Source: Pseudomonas viridiflava (GTDB lineage Bacteria; Pseudomonadota; Gammaproteobacteria; Pseudomonadales; Pseudomonadaceae). Taken from it: a DNA stretch of 64,000 bases. Each line of letters starts with the position of its first letter. Position 1 is the first letter of the stretch. The notes under the pieces were generated by a model. That model worked only from the letters and a program-made list of their open reading frames with translations. It did not search any database and was not told the origin of the DNA. The position numbers were made by a program, and so were the translations under genes. Location: assembly GCF_900580865.1 (NCBI RefSeq), contig NZ_UTBZ01000001.1, positions 62,001 to 126,000 of the forward strand. Direction: 5' to 3'. Of the stretch, positions 30,105 through 39,200 are shown piece after piece.

Positions 30105-30886
30105 CACTGCGCCCTCAGCAGTTCGCGAACCTTGCTGGAGGCCGCACGATTTTTCGCGCCGAGGCGATTGCTCAAGTCAGTGCTGGAAACATCGCTAATG
30201 GCCTGTTTCAGGCATTCCTTCACCCGTGCCAGATCCTCTGCGGTCGGCTGTTCAATCTGCTCCACCGACAAGGTTTCCCAGAGCAAGCCAAGACTCGCAT
30301 AACTGTCGATGTCATAAGCCATCGGCGGCACACTGGCGGCCAGCGCTTCCAGTTCTTCAACACTGCGCAAGGTCACCCGCGCCGCCGACGCCTTGCCCAT
30401 CGCATGCACCATCACGCCCGGATCACGCAGCGCGATCAAACGATTGGCCTGGTAACCATGAGCCAAAAACGCCCCGGACATCGCCTTGCCCACCAACAAC
30501 GCAATCACCGGATGCCCGGCCAAACGTGCGCGGGCATAACTGTCCGCCGCACCGGCCAACGCCTGATGAATGCCGAGCGCTTCTTCGCGCCGACCATAAG
30601 CCTGGCTCGGCACATCGACGATGGCGATGATCGGGCGCTTCTGGGCTTTATCACGATCAGCAGTGATCGCGTCATCCACAGCCTTGGCCAGACCCCAGCC
30701 TTCAAGCAAGCCGACTTCGCCATTGCGAGCGCGAGGAAAACGATTGTCCGGATCAGCCACCACAGCGATAAAACGCCCTAGCTCACCGTCGGCAACTTTC
30801 AACGAGGGCGGCAGCCCTTCGACACTTTTAGCGCCCGCACTCAACGCGTCGAACCAGTGCAAACCGCGCAGCGAATAACCGCTCAT
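30101..30886 (-). CDS. mdcE: Malonate decarboxylase gamma subunit
   Basis: MdcE forms, with MdcD, the carboxy-lyase that releases CO2 from malonyl-ACP and leaves acetyl-ACP. The 261-residue protein has the crotonase/biotin-independent carboxyltransferase fold seen in MdcE: IIAIVDVPSQAYGRREE, a central VGKAMSGAFLAHG loop and a conserved DPGVMVHAMGK. It overlaps mdcD by 4 bp (ATGA) and mdcG by 4 bp. Codon use and spacing fit the rest of the operon. Confidence 0.93.
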   Translation of the reverse strand: MSGYSLRGLHWFDALSAGAKSVEGLPPSLKVADGELGRFIAVVADPDNRFPRARNGEVGLLEGWGLAKAVDDAITADRDKAQKRPIIAIVDVPSQAYGRREEALGIHQALAGAADSYARARLAGHPVIALLVGKAMSGAFLAHGYQANRLIALRDPGVMVHAMGKASAARVTLRSVEELEALAASVPPMAYDIDSYASLGLLWETLSVEQIEQPTAEDLARVKECLKQAISDVSSTDLSNRLGAKNRAASSKVRELLRAQW

Positions 30887-31734
30887 GAGCGCTCTCCTTG
30901 ATACAGATCGCGAACCACCGACGGTTCGATTTGCGGGTCAGTGTTCAGACTGCCAAGTCGTTGCAGAAACCACTCAGCACGTTGGCTACGTGGCTGCTTT
31001 GGCAAACCTTGCTGGAACAATTCACCGACCTGCTGACGAATCTTCGCCACGTCGTCTGCGACATAACGATCCACCAGACCACTGGCGAACCGCTGCTCGC
31101 CACCGGTCAGGCTCCAAATGAAGGGTCGGTCGCGCGAGTCGTACTCTTCGATCCCGGCTTCTTGCTCGATCACCTGCGGGCCATTCAAACCAAGGCGTGC
31201 TTCCTGAGTCACCAGCAAATAGCTGCACAGTGCCGCCGCAATCGACATACCGCCGAAACAACCGACACTGCCAGCAACCACGCCGACCACCGGTTGGTAC
31301 TGCTGCAAATCGACAATCGCCGCATGAATATCAGCAATCGCCGCCAGCCCGAGATTGGCTTCCTGCAAGCGCACGCCGCCGGTTTCCAGCAGCAACACCG
31401 CGCGGGTCGGAATACCTTTGCGGTTGTCTCCAGCCGCCAGCTCCAGCGCACCGGCAATCTTCGCCCCGCCGACTTCGCCAAGGCTGCCGCCCTGAAACGC
31501 GCCTTCAATCGCGGCAACAACCACCGGCAAACCATCGAGGCTGCCCTTGGCGATCACTACACCGTCATCGGCTTGCGGTACCACGCCCTGACGTTCGAGC
31601 CATGGCGACATCACCCGTTGAAACGGATCGAGCAATTCGCGAAAGCTGCCGGCATCGAGCAGGGCTTGCGCCCGTTGCCGCGCGCCGAGTTCGACGAAGC
31701 TGTGTTTGTTGAGCAACGCTGCGCTGTCAGTCAT
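30883..31734 (-). CDS. mdcD: Malonate decarboxylase beta subunit
   Basis: MdcD is the partner of MdcE in the decarboxylase heterodimer. The 283-residue protein from ATG 31734 has the carboxyltransferase pattern LLLETGGVRLQEANLGLAAI, then GSVGCFGGMSIAAALCSYL (oxyanion loop) and RLGLNGPQVIEQEAGIEEYD. The start overlaps the end of mdcC by 8 bp. A longer reading upstream of 31734 runs through mdcC in another frame and is not used. Confidence 0.92.
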   Translation of the reverse strand: MTDSAALLNKHSFVELGARQRAQALLDAGSFRELLDPFQRVMSPWLERQGVVPQADDGVVIAKGSLDGLPVVVAAIEGAFQGGSLGEVGGAKIAGALELAAGDNRKGIPTRAVLLLETGGVRLQEANLGLAAIADIHAAIVDLQQYQPVVGVVAGSVGCFGGMSIAAALCSYLLVTQEARLGLNGPQVIEQEAGIEEYDSRDRPFIWSLTGGEQRFASGLVDRYVADDVAKIRQQVGELFQQGLPKQPRSQRAEWFLQRLGSLNTDPQIEPSVVRDLYQGERS

Positions 31735-32026
31735 GGCCGATCTCCTCGAAACCTTGTTCCAGACGCAAACGCACCACCCCCGGCGTCGCACCGAAATCGT
31801 GGATATCGATGGCCATCGCCGGCGGCGTGGTGCCGTCGAACATCCGCGCAAACAGGTGCTGCCAGCGCAGCTGCGCACCATTGACCGAGGTCTGCACATT
31901 GATGGTCAGCTTGCCGGCCAGGCCCGGTTCAATCAGCACTTCCAGATCACCCGAACCGACACAACCGACCAGCGCACGACCGCGTGGCGGCTGCCCGGCG
32001 GGGAATTCAAACGATAGGGTTTCCAT
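31727..32026 (-). CDS. mdcC: Malonate decarboxylase acyl carrier protein (delta subunit)
   Basis: MdcC is the 99-residue carrier to which the malonyl group is bound during turnover. The modified serine is expected in GCVGSGDLEVL (Ser25), which matches the family's attachment site. The start ATG shares its first base with the last base of the mdcB stop (TGATG). An upstream in-frame ATG would add 10 residues overlapping mdcB. Confidence 0.93.
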   Translation of the reverse strand: METLSFEFPAGQPPRGRALVGCVGSGDLEVLIEPGLAGKLTINVQTSVNGAQLRWQHLFARMFDGTTPPAMAIDIHDFGATPGVVRLRLEQGFEEIGHD

Positions 32027-32898
32027 CAAAACGCTCCCTGAAGGATGCCGTCGCACTCGATGCGATCGAGCAGCAGCGTGGCGGCGAGCAAGTCGGCGGC
32101 GCCACCGGGCGAGGCATTCAATGCGATGAGTTGTTGATCGAGTTCGTGCAGGCGACGGCGACCGCTGAGGCTGGCGCTGCCACCGGCGTCGAGCACGGCT
32201 TGCGCGCCAAGTTGCATGGCGTGCAGGCCCTCTTCACCGGCGCGGTAGAGCACGCAGGTGTCGGCCAGATTCGTCATGATCGCGAGCAAGGCGTCGAGCC
32301 GGGCGTTCTGTTCGCCATGGCCGTTGGCGCGGCTGCGTTTGAGTTGTGGCAGACCGCGTTGCAGCACCGAAGGGAAGCCGAGTTGTGCTTCTTCGCGAGC
32401 GCCACGGGCGCCGTAACGCAGGGCAACTTGGGCGCCGTGGCTCAATGGTTTTGGTGCGTAGCGGTCATCTAGTAAGGCTAGGCGCGCGGCGCGCAGAGAT
32501 ACCGCGTTGGCGCTGGAAGATTGCGGTTCCAGTGCAGCGGCCGTCACCAACAGACCCAAGGCCCAGATCGCCCCGCGATGGGTGTTCACACCGTTGGTGG
32601 TCGCGAGCATCGATTGCTCACCTTCACGACCAATCCGGCCAATCGCTTCGCGTAACGTTGAATCGACTTCGCCGATTGCAACCGCCGCTTCGGCCATCTC
32701 CTTGAACGCCGGCCACAACGACAGCGCCGAAGCGTGCATCAGGCCCAGGTGCAAATCGGTGTGCGCGCCATTTCCGCGACGGTCGACCAGCGCCGGTTTC
32801 GGCGACAGATCGGCTTCGTCGATCAGCGCGTCCACCGCCAGATCGGCCAATCGATCAGCCAGGGACAGCGGTTTCGCTTGCAGGTTAAATGCGTGCAT
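32026..32898 (-). CDS. mdcB: Triphosphoribosyl-dephospho-CoA synthase
   Basis: MdcB makes 2'-(5''-triphosphoribosyl)-3'-dephospho-CoA, the precursor of the MdcC prosthetic group, from dephospho-CoA and ATP. The 290-residue protein has the CitG/MdcB signatures [18 protein letters not shown] near residue 45 and [15 protein letters not shown], the conserved THRGAI with NxxxG. The ATG at 32898 overlaps the mdcA stop by one base (TAATG). MdcG then transfers the product. Confidence 0.93.
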   Translation of the reverse strand: MHAFNLQAKPLSLADRLADLAVDALIDEADLSPKPALVDRRGNGAHTDLHLGLMHASALSLWPAFKEMAEAAVAIGEVDSTLREAIGRIGREGEQSMLATTNGVNTHRGAIWALGLLVTAAALEPQSSSANAVSLRAARLALLDDRYAPKPLSHGAQVALRYGARGAREEAQLGFPSVLQRGLPQLKRSRANGHGEQNARLDALLAIMTNLADTCVLYRAGEEGLHAMQLGAQAVLDAGGSASLSGRRRLHELDQQLIALNASPGGAADLLAATLLLDRIECDGILQGAF

Positions 32899-34568
32899 TA
32901 CCAGCTCCTGAATTTCGCGGGCGGGTTGTACAAACCGCCGGACCACTCGACCAGATCGGCCACACTCTTCGCCGCGAGCAATTCGCGAGTGGCGTCGGTG
33001 CGGCGGATACCGAGGTCTTCGGGCAAGGCGATCAGGCCTTCGCGGCGCATGCGTTCGGTGTCTTTCGGGTTGTGGCGCAGGCCGATAGCGGTGACGCCCG
33101 CGACGGCGGCGATCATCGCTTGGCGTTCTTCCAGCGAGCGCGCCTTGTACAGGTAGGCGATGCCTTCTTCGGTGAGCAAGTGGGTGACGTCGTCGCCGTA
33201 AATCATGATCGGCGCCAGCGGCATGCCGCTTTTCTTCGCCACCTCGACCGCGTCGAGGGTTTCGACGAAGGTCGGTTTGCCGCCCTCCTGGAAGGTCTCA
33301 ACCATCTGCACCACGAGTTTTTTGCCGCGTTCGAGCATCGGTTGCTGCGAGTCGTCGTGACGCATATCCAGCCACGCCGGGGTGCCGTGACGGCGACCGC
33401 GCGGGTCGTGGCCCATGTTCGGCGCGCCGCCGAAACCGGCGAGGCGGCCACGGGTCACGGTCGAAGAATGGCCGTCGCCATCGACCTGCAACGTCGCGCC
33501 GATAAACAGATCCACCGCGTATTGCCCGGCGAGTTGGCAGAACATCCGGTTGGAACGCAGCGAGCCGTCGCGGCCGGTGAAGAACACGTCCGGGCGCGCG
33601 GCGATGTAGTTTTCCATGCCCAGCTCGGTGCCGAAGCAATGCACGCTTTCGACCCAGCCGCTCTCGATCGCCGGGATCAGCGTCGGATGCGGATTCAGCG
33701 TCCAGTTCCGGCAGATCTTGCCCTTGAGGCCGAGGGATTCGCCGTAAGTCGGCAGGATCAATTCGATGGCGGCGGTGTTGAAACCGATGCCGTGGTTGAG
33801 CGACTGCACGTTGTGCTTTTCGTAGATGCCACGAATCGCCATCATCGCCATCAACACGTGCACAGGCTTGATGTGGCGCGGGTCACGGGTGAACAGCGGT
33901 TCGATGTAGAACGGCTTGTCGGCGACCACGACGAAATCAACCCATGAGGCGGGAATATCAACGCGTGGTAGCTCGCTGACGTCGTCGACCAACTGATTGA
34001 CCTGGACGATGACGATGCCGTCGCTGAAGGCGGCCGGTTCGATCAGTGCCGGCGTGTCTTCGGTGCTGGGGCCGGTGTAGATGTTGCCGGCGCGGTCGGC
34101 CATGAAACCGGCGGAGAGCACGACGTTGGGGATCAGGTCCACCACCAGCCGTGCATAGAGTTCGATGTAGGTGTGGATCGCGCCGATTTCCAGCAGGCCG
34201 TCTTCGAGCAACTGGCTGATGCGCAGGCTTTGAGTGCCAGCGAAAGAGAAATCGAGCTTGCGGGCGATGCCGCGTTCGAACAGATCGAGGTGCTCCGAGC
34301 GGCCGACGCTGGGCATGATCATGTGCAGGTCGTGGAGCTTTTCCGGGTCGGCCTTGGCCAGCGAACGGGAGAGGAAATCCGCCTGCTTCTGGTTGTTGCC
34401 CTCGAGTACCACACGGTCGCCGGAATGAATCAGCGCTTCGAGCGCGGCGACGATCTTGTCGGTGGGCAACACCACACCGTCGGCCAGCCCGCGCACCTTG
34501 TCGAGCCGGCGCTGCTTCTCGTCACGCCGCCGCGTCCAGCGCGAGTCGGGGGAAATTGTTGTTGTCAT
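32898..34568 (-). CDS. mdcA: Malonate decarboxylase alpha subunit (acetyl-S-ACP:malonate ACP transferase)
   Basis: MdcA swaps acetyl for malonyl on the carrier protein, so each cycle regenerates malonyl-ACP. The 556-residue CoA-transferase-like protein has [15 protein letters not shown] and [19 protein letters not shown] in the N-terminal half, and [27 protein letters not shown] near residue 380. It is the first gene of the operon. ATG 34568 is preferred to the GTG six bases upstream because GGAGTG is well placed before it. The candidate MdcR operator is about 82 bp upstream. Confidence 0.95.
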   Translation of the reverse strand: MTTTISPDSRWTRRRDEKQRRLDKVRGLADGVVLPTDKIVAALEALIHSGDRVVLEGNNQKQADFLSRSLAKADPEKLHDLHMIMPSVGRSEHLDLFERGIARKLDFSFAGTQSLRISQLLEDGLLEIGAIHTYIELYARLVVDLIPNVVLSAGFMADRAGNIYTGPSTEDTPALIEPAAFSDGIVIVQVNQLVDDVSELPRVDIPASWVDFVVVADKPFYIEPLFTRDPRHIKPVHVLMAMMAIRGIYEKHNVQSLNHGIGFNTAAIELILPTYGESLGLKGKICRNWTLNPHPTLIPAIESGWVESVHCFGTELGMENYIAARPDVFFTGRDGSLRSNRMFCQLAGQYAVDLFIGATLQVDGDGHSSTVTRGRLAGFGGAPNMGHDPRGRRHGTPAWLDMRHDDSQQPMLERGKKLVVQMVETFQEGGKPTFVETLDAVEVAKKSGMPLAPIMIYGDDVTHLLTEEGIAYLYKARSLEERQAMIAAVAGVTAIGLRHNPKDTERMRREGLIALPEDLGIRRTDATRELLAAKSVADLVEWSGGLYNPPAKFRSW

Positions 34569-34649
34569 GCTCACTCCACGGGGTTCGCTGTCGTGGGGCT
34601 AAGGTAGGCGTCTGGGGTGGGGGCATCAATCAAGCGCGGTGGTGAATCA

Positions 34650-34664
34650 TTACGCTGAGCGTAA
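34650..34664 (-). promoter_or_regulatory. Candidate MdcR operator before mdcA
   Basis: The 15-bp dyad TTACGCTGAGCGTAA is a perfect 7-1-7 inverted repeat and contains the LysR-type T-N11-A pattern (T34651, A34663). It lies about 82 bp upstream of the mdcA ATG, where a LysR activator would bind near the promoter. Assignment to MdcR is inference. Confidence 0.6.
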
Positions 34665-34677
34665 CGATCAAGAGCCG

Positions 34678-34878
34678 CCCTCACCCTAGCCCTCTCCCGG
34701 AGGGAGAGGGGACTGATTGGGGGATGCTCAAGGGATACGCCGACCTGATCGTGCTTTACCGAATCCATAATCGACTCGGTTTACCAAACCCATAATCGAC
34801 TCGGTTTTTCAGGTCGATGTATGACGCCAGACACCTCGGTCGGCCCCCTCTCCCTCCGGGAGAGGGCTGGGGTGAGGG
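34678..34878. repeat. CCCTCTCCC-family element, 201 bp, with an 18-bp internal duplication
   Basis: The ends at 34678-34698 and 34858-34878 are inverted complements at 20 of 21 positions. The interior shares blocks with the copy at 9385. The 18-bp sequence CCATAATCGACTCGGTTT occurs at 34765 and again at 34790, a direct duplication with a 25-bp period not seen in the 9385 copy. It lies between mdcA's upstream region and the DUF6124 gene. Confidence 0.8.
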
Positions 34879-34890
34879 TCAGCTTTTAAG

Positions 34891-35256
34891 TCACTCCGTC
34901 GGCACCAACCTGTCCAACAAACGGTTGACGGCCATCTCCGCCACCATCACTACCTGCGCAATACCTTGCACAGTCTTGCGGTGCGTACCCTCCACCATTG
35001 CCGCATGGTTGTTAAGCATCACCGTAGCCGAGCCAAGGGTTTCGCTTGCGTCGGCCAGCAGGGATTCGGTGTCGGCATTGGGGTTGGCCATGTACAGCGT
35101 GTTGGGGGTGTAAGGCGTCGCCATCAGATCGGCGTTGGTCGGGCCGAGGTAATGGTCGAGCGCGCGTTCGGCGGCTTCGTGGAATTTCTTCGAATCGGGG
35201 GATTCGTAGGGGGATGCGGGATCTGCAAGCGGGGGGTTAGGCGTAGGTTTAATCAT
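34891..35256 (-). CDS. DUF6124/DUF3077-like small protein
   Basis: The 121-residue soluble protein has a Pro-rich start (MIKPTPNPPLADPASPYESPDSKK), then a helix HEAAERALDHYLGP, and a C-terminal helical half (NPNADTESLLADASETLGSA). This arrangement is a Pseudomonas-restricted family with many paralogues and no known function (listed as DUF3077 or DUF6124; I am fairly but not fully sure of the number). There is no signal peptide. It is unusual in having a long leader with a 52-codon ORF that ends 2 nt before its ATG. No strong ribosome site of its own is visible (only GGA 9 nt upstream), so translation may be coupled. Confidence 0.75.
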   Translation of the reverse strand: MIKPTPNPPLADPASPYESPDSKKFHEAAERALDHYLGPTNADLMATPYTPNTLYMANPNADTESLLADASETLGSATVMLNNHAAMVEGTHRKTVQGIAQVVMVAEMAVNRLLDRLVPTE

Positions 35257-35258
35257 CT

Positions 35259-35417
35259 TCAGGTTCCGAAATTAAGCTGGAACCGCTTCTCTGCTAAAAG
35301 AAGGGGTGGCAGCTGAACGCAGGTTAGCAGACCGGGGAACCTAAGGAAGCCGGCGCGCCGAAGCGCCCTGCGCACAGCCGCCATCGAATGCAGGCGCGGA
35401 GCCTGACGATGATGCAT
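35259..35417 (-). CDS. Possible 52-aa leader ORF before the DUF6124 gene
   Basis: ATG at 35417 opens 52 codons ending in TGA at 35261-35259. Only 2 nt separate that stop from the DUF6124 start. An AAGG ribosome site stands 7 nt before the ATG. The product is very basic and then hydrophobic (Arg-rich near residues 16-23, Leu/Pro-rich near 29-41). No family is recognised. It could be a regulatory leader peptide coupled to the next gene, or a chance frame inside a structured leader. It is included with low confidence. Confidence 0.35.
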   Translation of the reverse strand: MHHRQAPRLHSMAAVRRALRRAGFLRFPGLLTCVQLPPLLLAEKRFQLNFGT

Positions 35418-35647
35418 GTGCACCCTTAGATTAACCACGGGCTGCTAAACCCGATCACTGGGAGTCAGTGACGGAATCAAGTTACGCAGCCAGCCCAAGG
35501 CGCACAAGCCAGCGGATTCTGGTGCATGCGTAGGCAGCGGCGCAAGGATTTGTAGGCTGGGGAGCCGTAACACAGAGTGTCTTTAAACAACGCGACTGGA
35601 AGGCGTTTATTGCGCACGGAGATTGAGGATTTGTCTGTCGGATTAAG
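35418..35647 (-). other. Upstream leader or intergenic region of the DUF6124 gene
   Basis: No further gene is seen. Several dyads occur: TCACTG/CAGTGA with a 5-nt loop near 35454-35470, GGG-CTGCTAAA-CCC near 35439, and GTTACG/CGTAAC spanning about 35483-35571 with inner CAGCC/GGCTG. Together they suggest a structured RNA or leader read on the minus strand. No promoter boxes can be placed with confidence. Confidence 0.4.
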
Positions 35648-35774
35648 GTGTTCTGGCTGGCCTCTTCGCGAGCAGGCTCGCTCCCACAGGAGGTCTGTGT
35701 CGTACGCAAAATCCGGGATCACCGAAGATCAACTGTGGGAGCGAGCCTGCTCGCGAAGAGGCCAGCCAGAACAC
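35648..35774. repeat. Family B REPIN with a 42-bp perfect inverted repeat
   Basis: The left arm 35648-35689 and right arm 35733-35774 are perfect inverse complements over 42 bp, separated by 43 bp. The match runs well past the REP core into GTGTTCTGGCTGGCCTCTTC, so the identity is longer than in any other copy here. It ends 13 bp before the chpC-like stop codon. Confidence 0.92.
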
Positions 35775-35787
35775 TGAAGACTCTGGA

Positions 35788-36258
35788 TCAATGGACCAGC
35801 CCCGCATCCACCAACAACTTCTCCAGCCCAAGCAAATCCGGCACCTTCGCCACCTGTTCCCCCACCTGCACCGCCGCCTGCTCCAGCCCACACAACGGCA
35901 CGTCGACATAGCTCAACTGGCTATCAAGCTTGTACGAACGCGGGATCCCCTGCACCAGCAGCGCAATGAACTTCAGCTCCGGCAACCCGCCGAGAGCATT
36001 GAGGATGACAATCCGCGCGCGCTCGCCAATGACGATTTTCTGCCCGCAAGCCGACTCGAAACTCAGCAGCGGAATCTGCCGCTCACGCCACGTAACCTTG
36101 CCGAGATACCACGGCGGCGTGTCCAGATCGAAGGCGCTGGCCTGATAGTCGATCAACTCAGCGACAGCGACGTTAGGCAGGATCAAATTGCGATCCGCCA
36201 ACGGCAACAACAGACCAGTGAGTTGGCTGCTGCGCTGATTATGCCGGCGCTCATGCAT
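35788..36258 (-). CDS. chpC: CheW-like protein of the Chp system (ChpC-like)
   Basis: The 156-residue protein has a single CheW domain, with TGLLLPLADRNLILPNVAVAELIDY, the inner strand segment GKVTWRERQIPLLSFE and a late GIPRSYKL. It follows chpA at once, overlapping its end by 8 bp (ATG 36258). In P. aeruginosa chpC lies in this place but after chpB, which is absent here. It probably links a receptor to ChpA. A longer in-frame start at 36288 lies within chpA. Confidence 0.82.
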   Translation of the reverse strand: MHERRHNQRSSQLTGLLLPLADRNLILPNVAVAELIDYQASAFDLDTPPWYLGKVTWRERQIPLLSFESACGQKIVIGERARIVILNALGGLPELKFIALLVQGIPRSYKLDSQLSYVDVPLCGLEQAAVQVGEQVAKVPDLLGLEKLLVDAGLVH

Positions 36259-39200
36259 GTTTCTTGCTCCACTGGGCAATGCTTTCAAGCAGCACCGACT
36301 CTTGATACGGCTTGCCGAGGTAGTCGTTAACGCCGATGGCCATGGCGCGGTCGCGGTGTTTCTGGCCGGTGCGTGAGGTGATCATGATGATCGGCAGGTG
36401 TTGCAGGCGTTCGTCGTTGCGCACCTGGGTGGCGACTTCGAAGCCGTCCATGCGTGGCATTTCGATGTCGAGCAGCATCAGGTCGGGCATGTGTTCTTCG
36501 AGCAGCAGCATGGCGTCGACACCGTCCTTGGCCGTGAGCACGTTCATGCCGTGACGTTCGAGCAAACGGCTGGTGACCTTGCGCACGGTGACCGAGTCGT
36601 CGACCACCATCACCAGTAGCGGCTTGTGCGGTTCGCTGTCGATCTCCGGCAGCGTCGGAGTCTGCGCAACCCGCGCTTGCATCGCACGGATTGGCGCGAG
36701 CAAATCGAGAATCAGCACCACCCGGCCATCGCCAAGAATCGTCGCGCCGGACACGCCCTGCACCGCCGCAAACTGCGCGCCAAGGCTCTTGACCACGATC
36801 TCGCGGGTGCCGGCCATGGTGTCGACCAGCACGGCGATGCGCCGGTCGTTGTAATGCACCAGCAGCACCGGCAACGGCAGGTTCTGCCCCAGCAATTTCG
36901 GCCGTGGCGCGGTTTTCAGCAGTTCGCCGAGATAGCACAGCTCATAGGTCTGGCCGCCGTATTGGTAGCGCGGCGGATCAACGCGGAAGTGCGCTTCCAG
37001 ATCATTCGGCAACACGCGAACAATGCCTTCGATGGTGTTCAGCGGGATCGCATATTGATCCTCACCGCACTGCACCATCAACGCACGGTTGACCGACACG
37101 GTGAACGGCAGACGAATGCGGAAATGCACGCCCTGCCCCGGCACCGAGTCGATGCTCATGCTGCCGCCCAGTTGCCGCACCTCTTCGTGCACCACGTCCA
37201 TACCGACGCCGCGCCCGGAAATCTGGGTGATCTTTTCCGCCGTGGAAAACCCCGGCTGGAGGATGAACTGCAACACGTCGCGGTCGCTGATCTCGGCTTC
37301 CGGCGCGAGCATGCCGCGCTTGATCGCCTTCTTGCGCACCGCTTCCAGCGGCACCCCGGCGCCGTCATCGCGAATATCGAAAACAATGTCGCCGCCCTCG
37401 CGGGACAGGTCGAGGCTGATCTGTCCTTGCGCCGGCTTACCCGCCGCCAGCCGCACTTCGGCCGACTCCAGACCATGGTCGACGGCGTTGCGCAGCATGT
37501 GTTCCAGCGGCGCAGCCATGCGCTCCAGCACGTTGCGATCCATCTCGCCTTCAGCGTTGCCGACGACGAAGGCGACGTCTTTGTTCAGCTCTTCAGCGAC
37601 CTGACGGACGATGCGTTTCAAGCGCGGCAACATGCGCTCGAACGGCACCATGCGCGTGCGCATCAGGCCTTCCTGCAATTCGGTGTTGATGCGGCCCTGT
37701 TGCTGCAACAGGTTCTCGGCGTCGTGATTGCGGCGGTCGAGGGTTTCCTTGAGGTCGAGCAAGTCAGAGGCGGATTCGAACAGCGCCCGCGACAGTTGTT
37801 GCAACTGCGAATGGCGGTCCATTTCCAGCGGATCGAATTCTTCGTAGCCGAGGCGTTCGGCATCGACCTGCTGACGGCTGAGAATCCGCCCCTGGGTTTC
37901 AGTGTCGAGACGACGCAACTGATCACGCATGCGTTCGATGGTGGTTTCCATCTCGTTCAACGCGATCTGTGCGTCGTTGACTTGCTGCTCGATGCGACCA
38001 CGGAAGATTGAGGTTTCCCCGGCCAGATTGACCAGTTCATCGAGCAGTTCGGCGGAGACTTTGACCATGTCCGCGCCAGCATCGGCAGCCTGTGGCGCCG
38101 CGTCAGTCTTGACCGGCACAGGCAGCACTGGCGGCGTTTCTACCGTCACCGGGTGGCTGAAACTCTGGATCGCGTTGATCAGCCGATCCGCCGGTGGGCA
38201 CGGTTGCCCGGCGCGCACGCCATCGAGCATTTGCGCCAAGCGATCATGACCGCGCTGCACCAGCGCAAACAGCTCCGCCGATGGCTGCAACGCGCCGCTG
38301 GAAAGACTTTCGTAAAGGTATTCCAGCTCATGGGCGAGGTCGCCGATCGGCCCGATCTCGACCATCCGCGCGCCGCCCTTGAGGGTGTGCAGATCGCGCA
38401 GCAGGGTTTCCACTTCCTGACGATTGCCAGGCTCGGCCTGCCAGCGCAGCAGCGCGGCGCCGGAGTTTTCGATGATGTCGAAACCTTCCTCGAGGAAGAT
38501 CTCCAGCAGCTCCGGGTCGTGGCCAGCGCTGTCATGATCGGCCGCTGGCTGGGGCGTTTCGCTGACGGCCTGGCCTTGACGCACCTGACGCAGGGTTTCG
38601 ATCAAATCCTGCGCCGGGGTCAGTGGCTGATGTTGTTGCAGTTGTTCAAGCAGCAGCGCCAAACGCTCATGACTCTTGAGCAGCAGACGCCTCAAGGTTT
38701 CGCTGTAGTTGAAGCGACGATCGACCAGACCTTCGTAAAGGCTTTCCAGCTCCTGGGCCAGATCGCCAATGGCCTCGACTTCGGCCATCCGCGCGCCGCC
38801 CTTGAGGGTGTGCAAATCGCGCTGCAACGAGGACAGCGGCGCAACGTTGTCCGGGTCGCTCAGCCAGCGCTGCAGGGCTTGGCCGGAACTGTCGAGAATG
38901 TCCACGGCCTCTTCAAGGAAGATCTCGACGATCTCGTCATCGGGTTCAAGCGCCGTTGCCTTTTGCTGCAACTCGGCGGTGGCGCTGCCCAGTTCACGGA
39001 TGCTCAGGGTGCGGCTGCCATCGCTGCGAATCAGGCCCATGGAAGAAGGATCGAGGCTCTGATCGAGCAGATCATGCAAGGCGCGAATCCGCTCTGGCTG
39101 CGGCGTGACTTCCTGACCGGCAGCCAGTTCATCGAGCATGTTGATCAGCGCTTCGTGGGCGTTCTGCGCTTCCTGGAAAAACCGTTCGCTGACCGCCAGG

